In this document: positions 1 to 10,931 of the stretch, in pieces | How the letters are laid out: every line of letters starts with the position of its first letter | Position numbering within the stretch: position 1 is the stretch's first letter | From: Spirodela intermedia | Taxonomy: Eukaryota > Streptophyta > Magnoliopsida > Alismatales > Araceae | Direction of reading: 5' to 3' | Length of the DNA stretch: 64,000 nt | Assembly (NCBI GenBank): GCA_902729315.2 | Contig: LR746267.1 | Span: 1,851,501 to 1,915,500 of the forward strand | Position numbers and translations under genes: made by a program | The notes under the pieces: generated by a model | What the model was told of the DNA's origin: nothing | The model's input: only the letters and a program-made list of their open reading frames with translations | Databases searched by the model: none

Positions 1-1210
1 TTTCGTAAGGAGAGAAATTAAAATTTGCAATGCTGATGATGTATGACTCATTCACAAAATTCAAAATTTTGTTGTTATGCTTTGATTGTTTATGAATATA
101 AATGATGAATTTTTAATATCTATGCTATGTTTCGTGAATAAAAAACATGTAAAAGAGATAGAAAGAATGGTAGTGAATTTTGAGTGATGATTATATTTTT
201 GACATTGTCTAGCTAAGAAGAGTTTAGTACATTTGACTCTACAACTGAATATTCTAAGTAGAAATTTTTTAAATGATAATTTTTCAAGATGATATTGATT
301 CTAATGGATATCTACAGGATACATGATTGCTTCATTTTTCTAAGGACTGATTCATATTAATATACATTTCACCTTTCTCTAGTAACACCCATTTTTCATA
401 CTAAGGGAGAGCAAGTCTACCAAATAAGGGATGAAGTGTTGGAAAACATATTGGAAGATACCATTGTATAAGAATTCACAAAAATAATTAGACAAGACGC
501 CTAAAACAAAAGAAAAAAAGTAAAAGGCCTAAAGAAAAATGTTAATCTTAGAATTTGTTGTCACATGACAAGAGTCATCCATCCACTTTGAATCCTTTGA
601 AACCAGCTCTAAATTATGCTTTTTCTTGAGAATCATTATCCATCTACTTTAGACACATTCGAATCCTTAAGAACAAAATAAAAAATTACCTTCTCACTAT
701 TAGTGAAATTCTTCATGAAATGTGTCTGAAATTATGTCTCCTAAAACATTACTTGTGAAGGACCAATCTTTGACATTCACTCTCACTCTATGGTAGTCAA
801 TGTATGAGCCTATATCTCACTTTCCTTGTTGCTCATAAAATTCGGGAGAAACTAGCTGAAATAAAATAATTAAAGAAGCTTATAAATGTGAGTTGACTTG
901 AGGGAGAGTCACATGAGATAATCAAGACTAAAATCATATGGGGAAATTAGTACCAAAGGAAATTTTACATAAATCCCTTTTTGCATATTGTTGATTTTCA
1001 TATTATTAAATTATTTTTTTGAAAGTTGTTTCATCATTAGAAAGTGGAAGATTAATGGTTTATATGCTATAAGTATTATAATGTCAATCACAACATATGG
1101 AGCTGCTTTATTTGTTTGTTGAAGTAAAAAATTCATTTTTTTAAGTATTGATTTGAAAACTATAATCATATAAAAATTATAAGTATCTATAGTTAATTTT
1201 AGGACAATCA
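1..1210. other. AT-rich intergenic DNA, nothing recognised
   Basis: This stretch has no convincing coding region on either strand. It is strongly AT-rich with only short chance ORFs. No LTR, terminal inverted repeat or RNA gene could be recognised. Confidence 0.5.
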
Positions 1211-1560
1211 TTTGGGCTTCTAGATTTGAATATTTTCATATTGAATAATACTGTATAATGTTTTCTTAATTTGTCTGGATTTTTCTCGGTTTAAAAGAAG
1301 TGTAACTGATGTAATTATTGGGCCTGAATTTTAGCTGAAGTTAATGTCTTTATTGGGACTGAATTTAAGTTTAAACTGATTTGATTATTGGAGCTAAATT
1401 TAGGGTGAATTTATTTCATTATTGGGCCTTATATTTGAGGCGTATTGGATTCAAAGTTTAACTGGTCTCATTAAAACCATTACCGAACACCAAACCTGTT
1501 TTTGCGTCCCATAAAGATCCGAAAATAAAGCACCCGTTAATAATAATAAATAACTCTCTT
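1210..1560 (+). repeat. Dispersed TTGGGCC-type repeat block, copy 1 of 4
   Basis: The block holds several degenerate copies, spaced about 45 bases, of a motif with the core ATTATTGGGCCTGAATTTAA. It ends in a CT-rich tract. The same block recurs at about 22680-23040, 28560-28920 and 30020-30370, each time downstream of a minus-strand MiAMP1-like gene, so it marks the 3' side of the duplicated unit. Its origin is unknown; a retrotransposon LTR remnant is possible. Confidence 0.6.
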
Positions 1561-2581
1561 ATTTATTATTATTAAATTCTCTCTCATTAAATGCTCTATC
1601 TTATTATTTAATGTTAAATTCTGTCTCCCTCTCTCTGTCTCTCTTAAAACCAGTGAAGAATCAAATGGGAGTGAAATGGACAGTGTTTGACTTTGCAACT
1701 TCGATTAGTCTATGTCCAGTGACAACCATCGTGGTTACCGTTCAGGCAATTGTTGTCGCTCACACTGAAACTAAAACTTGTACAAAATCGGGGATGTTTT
1801 ATGCTACAATTTAATGCCTTTGTGTTTATCCAGGATTATTAGTTGTTTATTTCTTAAATAGGGTATTTTTGACGTACCTTGTCATGACTTGATTATAAAA
1901 TTTCTGACTTCATATTATAATGTTCTTGAATAATCTCTACGAGGGAAGTAAAACGAAAGCTTGGATGGTTAGTCAGAGAAGCTTATCGTTTAACTAGAGA
2001 ACGAAAAGGACCTTCACATGTTTTTCTTTGATTATGTGGACTGTATGATAGATTGCTTTCAGATCTCACTTGGTCTATTTCAATATGTTAAGTAGATATT
2101 CTTCAATATTTGTTTGCATCGTTTACGTTTTTATTTTGGCATAGATGTAGATATCCTTCCGCATGCCACTTGGATTGATGAAACCATTGGATGTCTAGGC
2201 TAAATTCTATGGTTGGCTTGACGAACTTAATGGAAGTAACTATGATCACTAAACAGATCGGAGGGAAATCTATATCCAGGCAAGTGACTATAATAACACT
2301 TTGCGTGTGTGCGTGTTTTGAAATCGACAAGAATGCTTGGACGGGACTCCCCAGGGTAGCCCTCAGAATCGAAGGAGAAAGACTGATTTCCTGTAGCAAA
2401 GATACCAGAGCTTTGGATGTTGAGTATCACCTGGTGATTTCGTGAGGACAGAAAGCACGTTTATTCAGCGCTAGAAGGCTGCCGGGCTCCTTTACTTCAT
2501 AGGATTTACTTATGGTAGTGATCTGTTAGTACACGATCAGAGCACTTGCTGGAAGCCAGTTCAGTAAGCAGCTCACGGCTG
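1561..2581. other. 3' flank of minus-strand MiAMP1 unit A
   Basis: This non-coding stretch aligns by eye with about 23040-24417 and 30370-32420, the equivalent positions beside paralogues C and E. It contains TTTATT near 2459, which is AATAAA on the minus strand and is the conserved polyadenylation signal position of this subfamily. Confidence 0.6.
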
Positions 2582-2898
2582 TCATGGTATGAATACGCTT
2601 CCATATGGGTTGGGGGCGTAGCAACGGCGGAGGTCCCAAGTGACGGGGACGTAGAGGCCTCGGCAGTTCAACCCGAGGTAGAACCGGGCAGCCTGCCCCC
2701 CCGGGTAGTCGAAATAGTAGCTTGTGTTGTGGATGTTGTGGCACACATTACATACCGACAAAATTATGCCTTTCCTGCAGCCCGACACTGGTAAAGCGTT
2801 AATCTGCTGGCTGACATCGGGGCAAAGGCGTCGGCTGCGATAAGAACCAGGAGAACGGCAGGTGCCGGGGCGACCGGGGTCTTGCAGCCGGTGGCCAT
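2582..2898 (-). pseudogene. MiAMP1-like antimicrobial peptide pseudogene (copy A)
   Basis: Reading on the minus strand, an ATG at 2898 opens a hydrophobic signal peptide (MATGCKTPVAP onward) with a processing-like Ala-rich end, then LTLY, the first mature beta strand. A one-base deletion just after that Tyr moves the rest into another frame. There the family features continue: a first Cys, a C-x2-C pair, a YYFDYPGGQAARFY strand motif, then two further Cys. The codon for the last Cys of the family is TGA, so even a frame-corrected product would lack it. The TATA position reads TGTAAATA instead of TATAAA. Intact members of this class (copies C and E) encode 107-109 residues. The two coding lesions and the weakened promoter make this a dead copy. 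Confidence 0.85.
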
Positions 2899-3720
2899 AT
2901 CCTTCACGGGGGGGATTGCTTGTCGAGCGGTGATGAGCTGCTGTCCCCTCCAGCGCCGATCTATGCTATTTACAGTAAGTTGTAGGATGAGCGGCGAAGA
3001 ACTTCTCGCGTCGTCACAAGTATCAGCCATTATGAGGAAGTCAAACTCTAGGCATACGCCAATGGCAGGGCGCTCGTTAGTCTCATTTAACGTTTGGCGA
3101 TCAGGTCGTTGCATCTTTTTCTTGCTGACCTTTCCCTGCGCTTCCAATGCCCAGAAAATACGGAGCCGGCGGAGGGGTTTGAACATTTGGCACGCCGCTC
3201 ACTGGAAGTCATTCATTATTACCTTCTGGTCCTCACATCCGCTTTCGCCCTTCGATTTAGCTTATGTTCACGTACCAATAATATCCTAGTGTATCTTTTT
3301 TAGAAGTCATGCGATTCGATTCTGATGTTACTATTGACGTCATCCTAACCTTCTAGGTGGGTTCAAAGTATCTCAGATTCGAAGTACCTTGAACTTTCCT
3401 TTTGTAATATTGTCAACGCTATCAAAACGATAGGCAACTGGCTGCCACTTACCCTCCCTAGCTTGTTTGTTAACCCCCACCCACCCTGCCAAGAAAAAGC
3501 TTTGAGCGTCAATAAGCGCCGTTAATAAACGGGGGATCAATTAACGGTGAAATCATGGGAGAGCTCTCCCCTATAAATGGAGAGGGGATTCGAGCGTGGA
3601 GAGGCGAAGTACAGCCTCTCTTCTCCTTGGGGTAGAAAAATCTTCCGCGGCGTGGATAGGCTGTTTGGTGCTGTCGAGGGCGACCAAGGCCGGTCTGGGG
3701 CGAGAGCCGAGGAGAGTTCG
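2899..3720. other. 5' flank of copy A
   Basis: The region matches the upstream flanks of copies B to E but carries a deletion near 3330. That deletion removes the AATAAA/GCAACTGTCGATG signature present in the other units. The sequence around 3560-3590 has a plus-strand TATA-like motif (CCTATAAATGG) also present at 33750 in unit E. No coding region is supported. Confidence 0.5.
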
Positions 3721-4892
3721 TGGTGAGGAGCGAAGAAGGAACTTGCGACCGTGTCAACTGCGCACCGGTCGGAGCCCATATAGGAGAGATTTTCTTTATT
3801 GTTAATTCCGTCATTTGGTTTGTTTCTGAACTCTATAAATACTCGCGTAATCCTAGTATGAGACACAGAACAATTCGAGAGAAGCTACCTGTTTTACTCA
3901 GTGAAGAAGAGGCTGTGAAGGCCGTGCATCACCGCTCTGTGAAGGTCGTGCATACTCGCTCCGTTAAGGAGAGGCCGTGAGGGTCACCATCTACCCACCA
4001 CCACTTCCCACCTTCGCCGCCAACACTTTCCTCTGCCATCGCCGCCGCCGCCATACCCGTCCGTTGCCACCATCACTGCCTCCGCCTCAGCCGCTGTCAC
4101 CATCCCTGCAACCTTCCACCACCGTCGACGCTGTCTCTACCATCTCCGCCTTCTATCGCCACTGTCTCCGTCTTCTATTGCCGCCATTGCCGTCACCACC
4201 GCCGTCTTCTCAACCTCCGCCGCACCGCTGCCGTTCCCTTCGCCTATTTTTCCGAACGCCCCTTCAGCCGATTCGTGATACTGTGACCAGCAATCCGAAC
4301 CGGTCCGGTTTAACTCGATCCGACCGCTCCTTCAGCCGGACCAAACCGGTTCGACAGACGGGTCCGAGCCAATCGTCATCACGGACCGAACCATCTCAGA
4401 CTGTCGGTTCACACCAGCCCCTCACGGTGGTCCGAATCCCTCCAGGCGACCTGGTCCGTGCCTGTCCGCCTTGCCGGGTTCGAAACCCTACGGCCCCAGC
4501 CAGATCAATGTTGTCATCAGTCAATCATTGGTCAACGGTCAACTATAGGTCAACAAAAAATCAACTATCCATGATCAATGCAACTTCTTCTTTTGATCGA
4601 CCATTAAGCAGTCACCTGTTCTCCATCTTTCTATATTTGAGTTTTTTATTCATTTAGTATTTGTTTTACAATGTTATAGTTGTGTACTCGATAAATAGGT
4701 CCATTTATTTTCATAGCCAATGGTTAGTGACAAGCGATAATCCACTTAACCTTCATCTTATAAAGTTCTTGCAGGAACACTCGATTATAGCTTAATTAAC
4801 CCTTCTAGATTTCTTAGATGTGATGTAAGAGTCAAGTCTAGTTTACTTGTCTAAGGTACTTTAGTCATTCATCATCTCATCTTACATCAAAT
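3721..4892. mobile_element. 1.17-kb insertion with TATA motif and C-rich Pro/Ser ORF, possible solo LTR
   Basis: Unit E runs straight from GACAGTTCG to the TGGTCTAACAAC motif near 33920-33950. In unit A the same two flanks are about 1.17 kb apart, so DNA was inserted here or lost from E. The insert has CTCTATAAATACTCG near 3833. About 130 bases later it has a C-rich stretch that gives a 226-codon Pro/Ser/Arg-rich frame (3977-4657). That frame has low complexity and no recognisable domain, so I treat it as non-coding. A promoter followed by a GC-rich transcribed leader would suit a solo LTR, but I found no clear terminal TG..CA or target duplication. Confidence 0.4.
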
Positions 4893-6500
4893 CATTGTTG
4901 AACCTATGGTCCAACAACATTTTGCCAATGTGTTCAAACAACTTGTCATTCCACAAACTATGATGTTATTCACAATGTAGAAGAGGGGACCGTTCTATTG
5001 TGCTATGAAGGCACAGCCAACTCACCAGGTAGCATCTATATGCATCAGTAATGTTGAGATTGTTTGCTCATTAGAATGTTAGTGGGCAGAATTCTTGGAA
5101 GATCCTCATTAATGATGGAGAAGAAATACTTCATGGATGATCAATGGGAAGCCATAAATTCAATAGAATCAAACTTATTCACAAGCTGTACTCAGATTTT
5201 CTGCTAGTGGGCTTGACATAATTTTTCTCAATTGCATTTTTCCACTTTAAAATGTAGTTGCTTTCAACTCACATATGAAAGTTTAAAGGGTTTGATGAAA
5301 TGATAGGTAAAGAAGAAGTGAGTGTATCAAAAAATTTCAGTTGAATCTTTATATCTCCTCTAGCATGGCACCTTTAGTTGTAGAATATCCCAGAAAAATG
5401 CTAGATTGGAAGTTAGCATCAAATTTAGTTCTCTCACAATTCTATCCAAGACTATAATTAGGGCAAAAAGAAATATAGAGATCAGAATAATGCACATGTT
5501 TATTTAACTAAAGCTCTAATGGCATCTTGAGTGGTAACACTATAGAATTTTACTATCTTTCCATGTAACGTGATGTATTCACTTACTCATCACAACCTCG
5601 GTTTCAAATATACATAAAATTTACCTTGTTAATTTATACTCCATAAAATAAACCGAAACTCTCCTTAAAGAGCTATCAATGAAAGCATTTTTCATCACCA
5701 AAGGATATGATTGAAGACATGACACAAACCAGAATTTAGTTACTACATGCTATCTTTGCTTCTATTTATAAAAGAAAGAAATTAGATAATTAAATGCATG
5801 ATCTTCTTCATCAACTTTAGCTCCCAAAACTATGAACTTAAAGGATAAATCTAGTAAACACATTTATGTACTCCAAAAGACTTGTCCCATCAGAATGCAA
5901 AAGCTACATAATTGCTTTTTCAAATATACCTTGTTTATGGAAAACTAAACTTCAAAGTTTGCAGTCTGCATCTTTTCAGCGCTATTGAATGAAAGAATAT
6001 GATCTTATTTTTGATACAATATGTTATAAAATGAAAGGGTAAAAATGCCTCTACTAGAAGATGGAATACTATATTTTTTACATTGTATAACTTTTCAATA
6101 GTGATTCACAAGGCTATTTTGGTTAAATACTGAAAAATAGTAATGAAGATAAATTTACTCAAAAGATTAAAATTTTAAATACCAGCGTCAGCCAAAAATA
6201 CAATGAAGGATTTTAAGGGGTACACAATGACTAGTGCCACTAATATGATAAGAAGTAGAGTCTGAAGTTCTTAAACTTAAATTCATTCGATTGAAATATG
6301 GGAGAAAGGTTGCAGGCACTGCCGTTTTCTATGGAGAAATTTTGTCTTTTTAACTTCTTGTGTATATAAAAAACGAAAAATTAAAAAAATAATGAAGGTA
6401 TTAATAACTTTGTGTCTGATTTTAGTAAGTCAATGAATGTCACGTGATCTAAGCCACAATGAGATAAACTTGCCTCTAACGCTTCTACATATTTTTGGCA
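4893..6500. repeat. Distal 5' flank shared with unit E
   Basis: The sequence is colinear by eye with about 33930-35530, with many substitutions and small gaps. Both stretches begin with the TGGTCCAACAACATTT-type motif and diverge just after CTTCTACATATTTT. Neither copy has a convincing coding region. It is probably old repeat DNA carried along in the unit duplication. Confidence 0.6.
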
Positions 6501-7574
6501 TTTCTCATTCATTGCTGGTTTCCTCAATGGCCTATTTTAGATGCCCAACAAACATTCTAGTGATGTATGTTTTGTCAGACTAGAACTCAATAGATGATTC
6601 ACCTTTCTGGACTCTTCCATAATTTTACAATATGCATATGAGCAGCGATTTTTCCATACCATTGTGGGAATTTAATTCCATCTTCGTTTTTGTCAACATG
6701 TCCAACGACAGAGGTGAAATGAGCGAGACAAGAAGAGTCCCTACCGCGGTGACCGGCCTTCTACGCGCAGTTTCCATGTTTTGTACCGGGCAGGGATGTG
6801 AGCTTTTCCTCTCTTACCTGTGGTTGGGTATTGAGTTCGGCAGCCTTTTGACGCAGTGACGATGTCGTGCGCTTATTTCTTGTCCTGTTTACGGGGCAGC
6901 AGGCCATCTGTCCAAGTTGATCTCGAAAGTTCGATGTGTGTTCAGGCTATATGGTCAGTATTGAATGTCGTCCAGCTGCTTTTACCTGTTGGGATATGGT
7001 CAGATATGCTGCTTTTACCTCTTCTTCGCTGGTAGAAGAGGGCCCTGACGCGGTTTCATTGGGGAATGGCCTGTCGTTGACCGACCCGGTTTTCGTTGCA
7101 TATATTGTGGAGGAGACTTGGATAACAGTAGGTTATATTGAAACCGTATACAATTTTCTGTTGCTGGTATATATTAACGTATGCTTGGAATTTTCTTGGT
7201 TAATATCCATATAAAAACCGGCGGCGGACGCATTCAGACTTATATTGAGTACGCATTTGTCGGGGCAGACGGTTGCTCTGTCTTTCGACTAGAAGATTTA
7301 TCCTTCAAGCAGCGATTTTAGTACAGGCTTATTGTGCCCTTTGTATGTTTTGATTATTAATCCACTCTATACTCTCAAACATTCCACTGCAGGCTTATGA
7401 CGAGTCTATAACACGGTGATGGATCATACTTCCTCTTGGACCAATACACGCAGCTGTTTGGAAGTCCATTTGTTAGAACAAAAGACACGTTGGACTCACA
7501 AGGTGCGGCCCACAGACATGTTACAAGCGGTTGACGAGGTCTACTCGAAATGATATCCAGAACCATTCACATAA
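6501..7574. other. Unrecognised segment with higher GC than its neighbours
   Basis: Two short plus-strand frames of 75 and 92 codons (6632-6859 and 6936-7214) occur here. Neither resembles a family I know, and the segment has no visible match elsewhere in the window. It lies between units A and B. It may be a relic of another gene or single-copy spacer. Confidence 0.3.
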
Positions 7575-8305
7575 CATAATGATGTTTGCCGTTTGCTTCT
7601 TTTGTTTTGTGGCTCTTGAATTTCCCGCCTCATCGACTCCTCCAGAAAACTTATTCTCAATGAAAGGTGGTAGGGTAAAATCCTGAACCTCTCCATCTTT
7701 CGCATATTCTTCCCAGCCTTCGTATTCGGTGCAGTTAACGATGAAAAGCCGTGGTTCTACAATCTAGAAGTGAGGTCGATTCTAGCGTATTGAAAGGGGC
7801 TATGGTGCAAAAACTGCTACTCTGAAATGAAACATTAAACGATGCAACTTTGGTAACAAATTCATTTTATTATCTTAGTTTCGTCGACAAATAGATGCTA
7901 TGCTTCAATCGATAGCTCTTGTAGCCACGTGCCACTTGAACGTCAAACCATTTAATATGAGCCCTAAATTCCGTCAACGCCATGTTGGCTTGATGAACAT
8001 AATGGCAGTTAATACGATCACTGGAAAGATCGACTGGACATGTATACCCAGGCAAATCACCATTAAAGTGTGTGAGCGTGTTTGAGATGGGGAAGAATGC
8101 TTGGACGGGATTGCTCAGATTGGCCCTTAGAATGAAGAACTAAGATTGATTTCTTCTACCGAAGATGCCAGAGCTTTGGCTGCCGCGTTAACACCTAGTG
8201 ATTTGGTGACGACAGAAAGTACGTTTATTCAGCACAAGAAGGCTGCCCTGCTCCATTATTTCGTAGGATTTAATTATGGGGGCATCTTAGTGCACGATCA
8301 GAGCA
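7575..8305. other. 3' flank of minus-strand unit B
   Basis: The stretch matches about 31715-32420 of unit E, starting at the TTTTGTTTTGTGG motif. The minus-strand AATAAA signal (TTTATT, plus strand near 8223) sits at the conserved position. No coding region is supported. Confidence 0.6.
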
Positions 8306-8668
8306 CTAACTGGAAGCCCGTTCAGTAGACACCTCACGACTAGGATAGTATGTAGATGCTTTGAAAACAGTAAGAGGGGGGGGGGGGTCACAAGATATGA
8401 AGCCCACGTTGTGGCGGACATATTGGCAGTTCAGCGAGATGTAGAAGTTGCCGTGCGACTCTCCATTGTAGATGTAATAGTAGCTTTTGAAGTAGTTGGC
8501 ACCGAAGTTGTAGCACACACCACAGTTGCCAGAAAAGGGTCTCATACAGCTCGCCACCTGGCTAACATATAGGCCGGTCGCTGACGGCGGGGGAAAGGCG
8601 GTGGCTGCGAGATGCAACAGGAGAACGACAGCTGCCTCGGTGATTGGGATCTTACTGGCGGTAGCCAT
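8306..8668 (-). pseudogene. MiAMP1-like pseudogene or altered gene (copy B), frameshifted at a 12-base homopolymer
   Basis: An ATG at 8668 opens a 120-residue frame. It begins with a signal peptide (MATASKIPITEAAVV onward) and continues into a mature domain with C-x7-C-x2-C, an aromatic strand (SYYYIYNG), a fourth Cys and a fifth. It then reads DPPPP through an uninterrupted run of 12 C (G on the plus strand, 8376-8387) and ends in about 24 unrelated residues. In another frame after the run, the family ending FQSIYILS-stop is visible, with its stop at 8340-8342 and no final Cys. Slippage at the homopolymer therefore displaced the C-terminus. The TATA position reads CAGAAATA. Together these suggest a non-functional copy, although the first 70 or so residues of the mature region remain open. 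Confidence 0.75.
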
Positions 8669-9774
8669 ATCCCTCACGGGGCCACGGCAGGACTCGATAA
8701 TCCGGGGATTGGGGCACGTCAGGGGGGGGGGATTACTCGTCGAGCGGTGATGAGCTGACATCCTTCCGTGCCCGATCCGTGCTATTTCTGGTACCCGCGT
8801 CGTCGCAAGTGTCCACGGATTTCGCCATCAGGCTGGGGTAGACGTGAATAGTAGGGCACTCGTAACTCTCATTTGACGGTCGGAAAACAGGTCGCTGCAT
8901 CCTTTTCTCGTTGACCTTTCCCTCCGCTCCCGTCACTCATAAGATACGGAGCCCAAGGAGGGATTTGGAATGTCGTTCGTTATTACCTTCTAGTCCTCGC
9001 ATCCCCTTGTGCCCTCGTACTTAGTGTACGCTCTAGTACGAATGATGCGATTCGATTCTGATGTTATTATGATAGCTGTGTTCTCGTCTCCAGTTACCTA
9101 TTTTCGTCCTGGACTCTGGTCTCTATTTGGGAGAAGCCTAGTATGGAAACTCTTTTACGTCCGTATCTGCTATAAATTGTACAGACACTTACGAGGAATA
9201 AATAAGCAGCAACTGTCGATGCCGGCGCAACAACCCGTATTAAAGGGCTATCGACTTCATCCTAACCTTCTAACTGGGTTCAAAACATGCTAGATTCGAA
9301 GTATCTCCAGCTTTCCTTTTGTAACATTGTCAACGTTATCAAAACGATGGGCAAGTGGCTACCACTTACACTTCCGGGCTTGTTTGTCACCCTCCTAAAG
9401 CTTTCATGACCACGCTCGTGACCGGGAATCCGTGCGATGGTTCGCGGTGGAGAGTTGAAGTGGGGACCTTCTCCTCCTCCTGTATTCGGCGGAGAGAAAA
9501 TAGATTATCTATTGGTGAAGAAAGTCTTCCGCGGCGAGAAGAGGCTTTATGGTGCCGTCGAGGGCGAGAAGAGAGGAGAGTTCAACCTTGAGCCCTGACA
9601 TTGTTCCCGAGGGCTAACGTCCATGAAAGAGTGGGATGTTCGTTGTCGGACACGATCGGCAAAATGTTATTATCACTATGATGCTATTTGCATGGTGAAG
9701 AAGAGGGGACTCTTCTGCACTACCATGGAGGCAAGAACAACTCACCAGGTAACGTTGAGATCTCCTGCTGCAGG
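8669..9774. other. 5' flank of copy B
   Basis: The flank follows the same order as units C to E. It has the decayed TATA position, then the AATAAA/GCAACTGTCGATG signature (9198-9240), the GACTTCATCCTAACC module (about 9257-9365), and the TCTTCCGCGGCG and GAAGAGGGGACTCTTC motifs. It breaks off around 9750-9775, where the PPR relic begins. Confidence 0.6.
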
Positions 9775-10931
9775 CAACCCGGTCTGCAGGATGCCCCTTC
9801 TTCATCATTTCCAAGAGCAGGTTGGAGGCCAAGTGGACCTCCCCCTGGAGACTGTACTAGTGAATTTGTGGAGTGAGCCCCCTTCTTTTTGCCTCCCTCA
9901 GTATCCTCTCTGCCTCGCCGACCCTGCTGCTGCTGCATAAGCTCCAGATGATGGAATTATAAATCACGATGTCAGGTGGGCGGCTGACGGCAATCATCTG
10001 CTTCTGGTCGGCTTTTGCGCCCGCACTGAACCACGCTTACAGCAAGCATCGACGAACATGTTGTAGACATCCACATAGGCCTCCATTCCCTGTCCCCTCA
10101 TGTCCAGAAGCAGAGCTCTGATCTCGGTAAAGTTTCCTCACTCTCTGAGCCCTCCGATCATCGCTCCATATGAAACCAAAGTGGGCAGGAATCGTTTGAA
10201 TTGCATCTCTCCGAACAGGCTGCGGGCTTTCTCGACATCTCCCTTCTTGCAGCAGCCGTCCATTAATTTGTTGTAGAACACGGCATTTGGGCCCCCCACC
10301 TCTCCTCGATCAGCTCCATGGCTTTCTCCGTCCTCCATTGCTCGCACAGGCCCTTCACCATTACACTAGTGGAGAAGTTACCCACTATGCCGTATGCTTG
10401 GACCATTTCGTCGTACACCTTCCTGGCAGTCTCGTAGCGGCAGCGCCGCACGAGCATGAGCAGCATGCGGTTGGTGGCATCGGACTTCGGGAGGGCATTC
10501 TGAAATTCTTTTGCCATGGAGTAGAACTCCAGGGCTTTCTTCCGCCATGAGCTCTAGCACAGCCTCGAGGTCGGGCAACCGGCGGAATTGGCCGAGGACT
10601 TTCAGAAGGGCTGCGTAGGAGAATGACCTCGCCGCCAGTCGACGGCGGTGGACCCAACCGAAAAAGGCGATGGCCAAGTTGGGGTCATGGAGTTAGCGGA
10701 TGATGAGAGAGCGGCGGCCGCCACCGCCCCTTCGCCAGCAGCGTCCTCGACATCCCCTCCGTCCTCCGCCATTGACGCGATCTCTTCGAGGGTTCCCTCC
10801 CACTTCCGAGGATCGCTCCGCGGGGCTCGCAGGGAGCTGACAAACAGGTGGGCGAGTCGGCAGATGTAGCGCGGGGAAGAGGAACGAGAGGGCGTCTAGA
10901 CGCGGGACAAAAGACGCAAGGCCTTTGACAT
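9775..10931 (-). pseudogene. PPR protein pseudogene, N-terminal part (At1g52620-like, relic 1)
   Basis: On the minus strand an ATG at 10931 starts MSKALRLLSRV, and codon 12 is TAG where relic 2 has AAG (Lys). Downstream, in shifting frames, are FFGWVHRRRLAARSFSYAAL, LEAVLELMAEE, then RRCRYETARKVYDEM, NFSTSVMVKGLCEQ and KKGDVEKARSLFGEMQ, which are typical PPR helices. They match the order of the Arabidopsis At1g52620 protein as I remember it. A deletion near 10545 and several frameshifts break the frame. The relic runs past the point where the plus-strand ORF at 19457 begins, so both descend from one full-length gene. It is not translatable as a whole. Confidence 0.8.

Noticed and set aside
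4477-4487. GGTTCGAAACC resembling a tRNA B box (possible tRNA or SINE)
   Set aside because: No A box at the right distance, no cloverleaf and no poly-A or poly-T tail nearby.
3977-4657. 226-codon Pro/Ser/Arg-rich frame as a protein gene
   Set aside because: It is low complexity, has no domain and lies in an insertion with LTR-like layout. I keep it only as a note in the insertion entry.
10287-10550. Plus-strand 87-codon frame, repeated at 36711-37112
   Set aside because: Both are complements of the minus-strand PPR relics; similarity between them reflects the PPR duplication.
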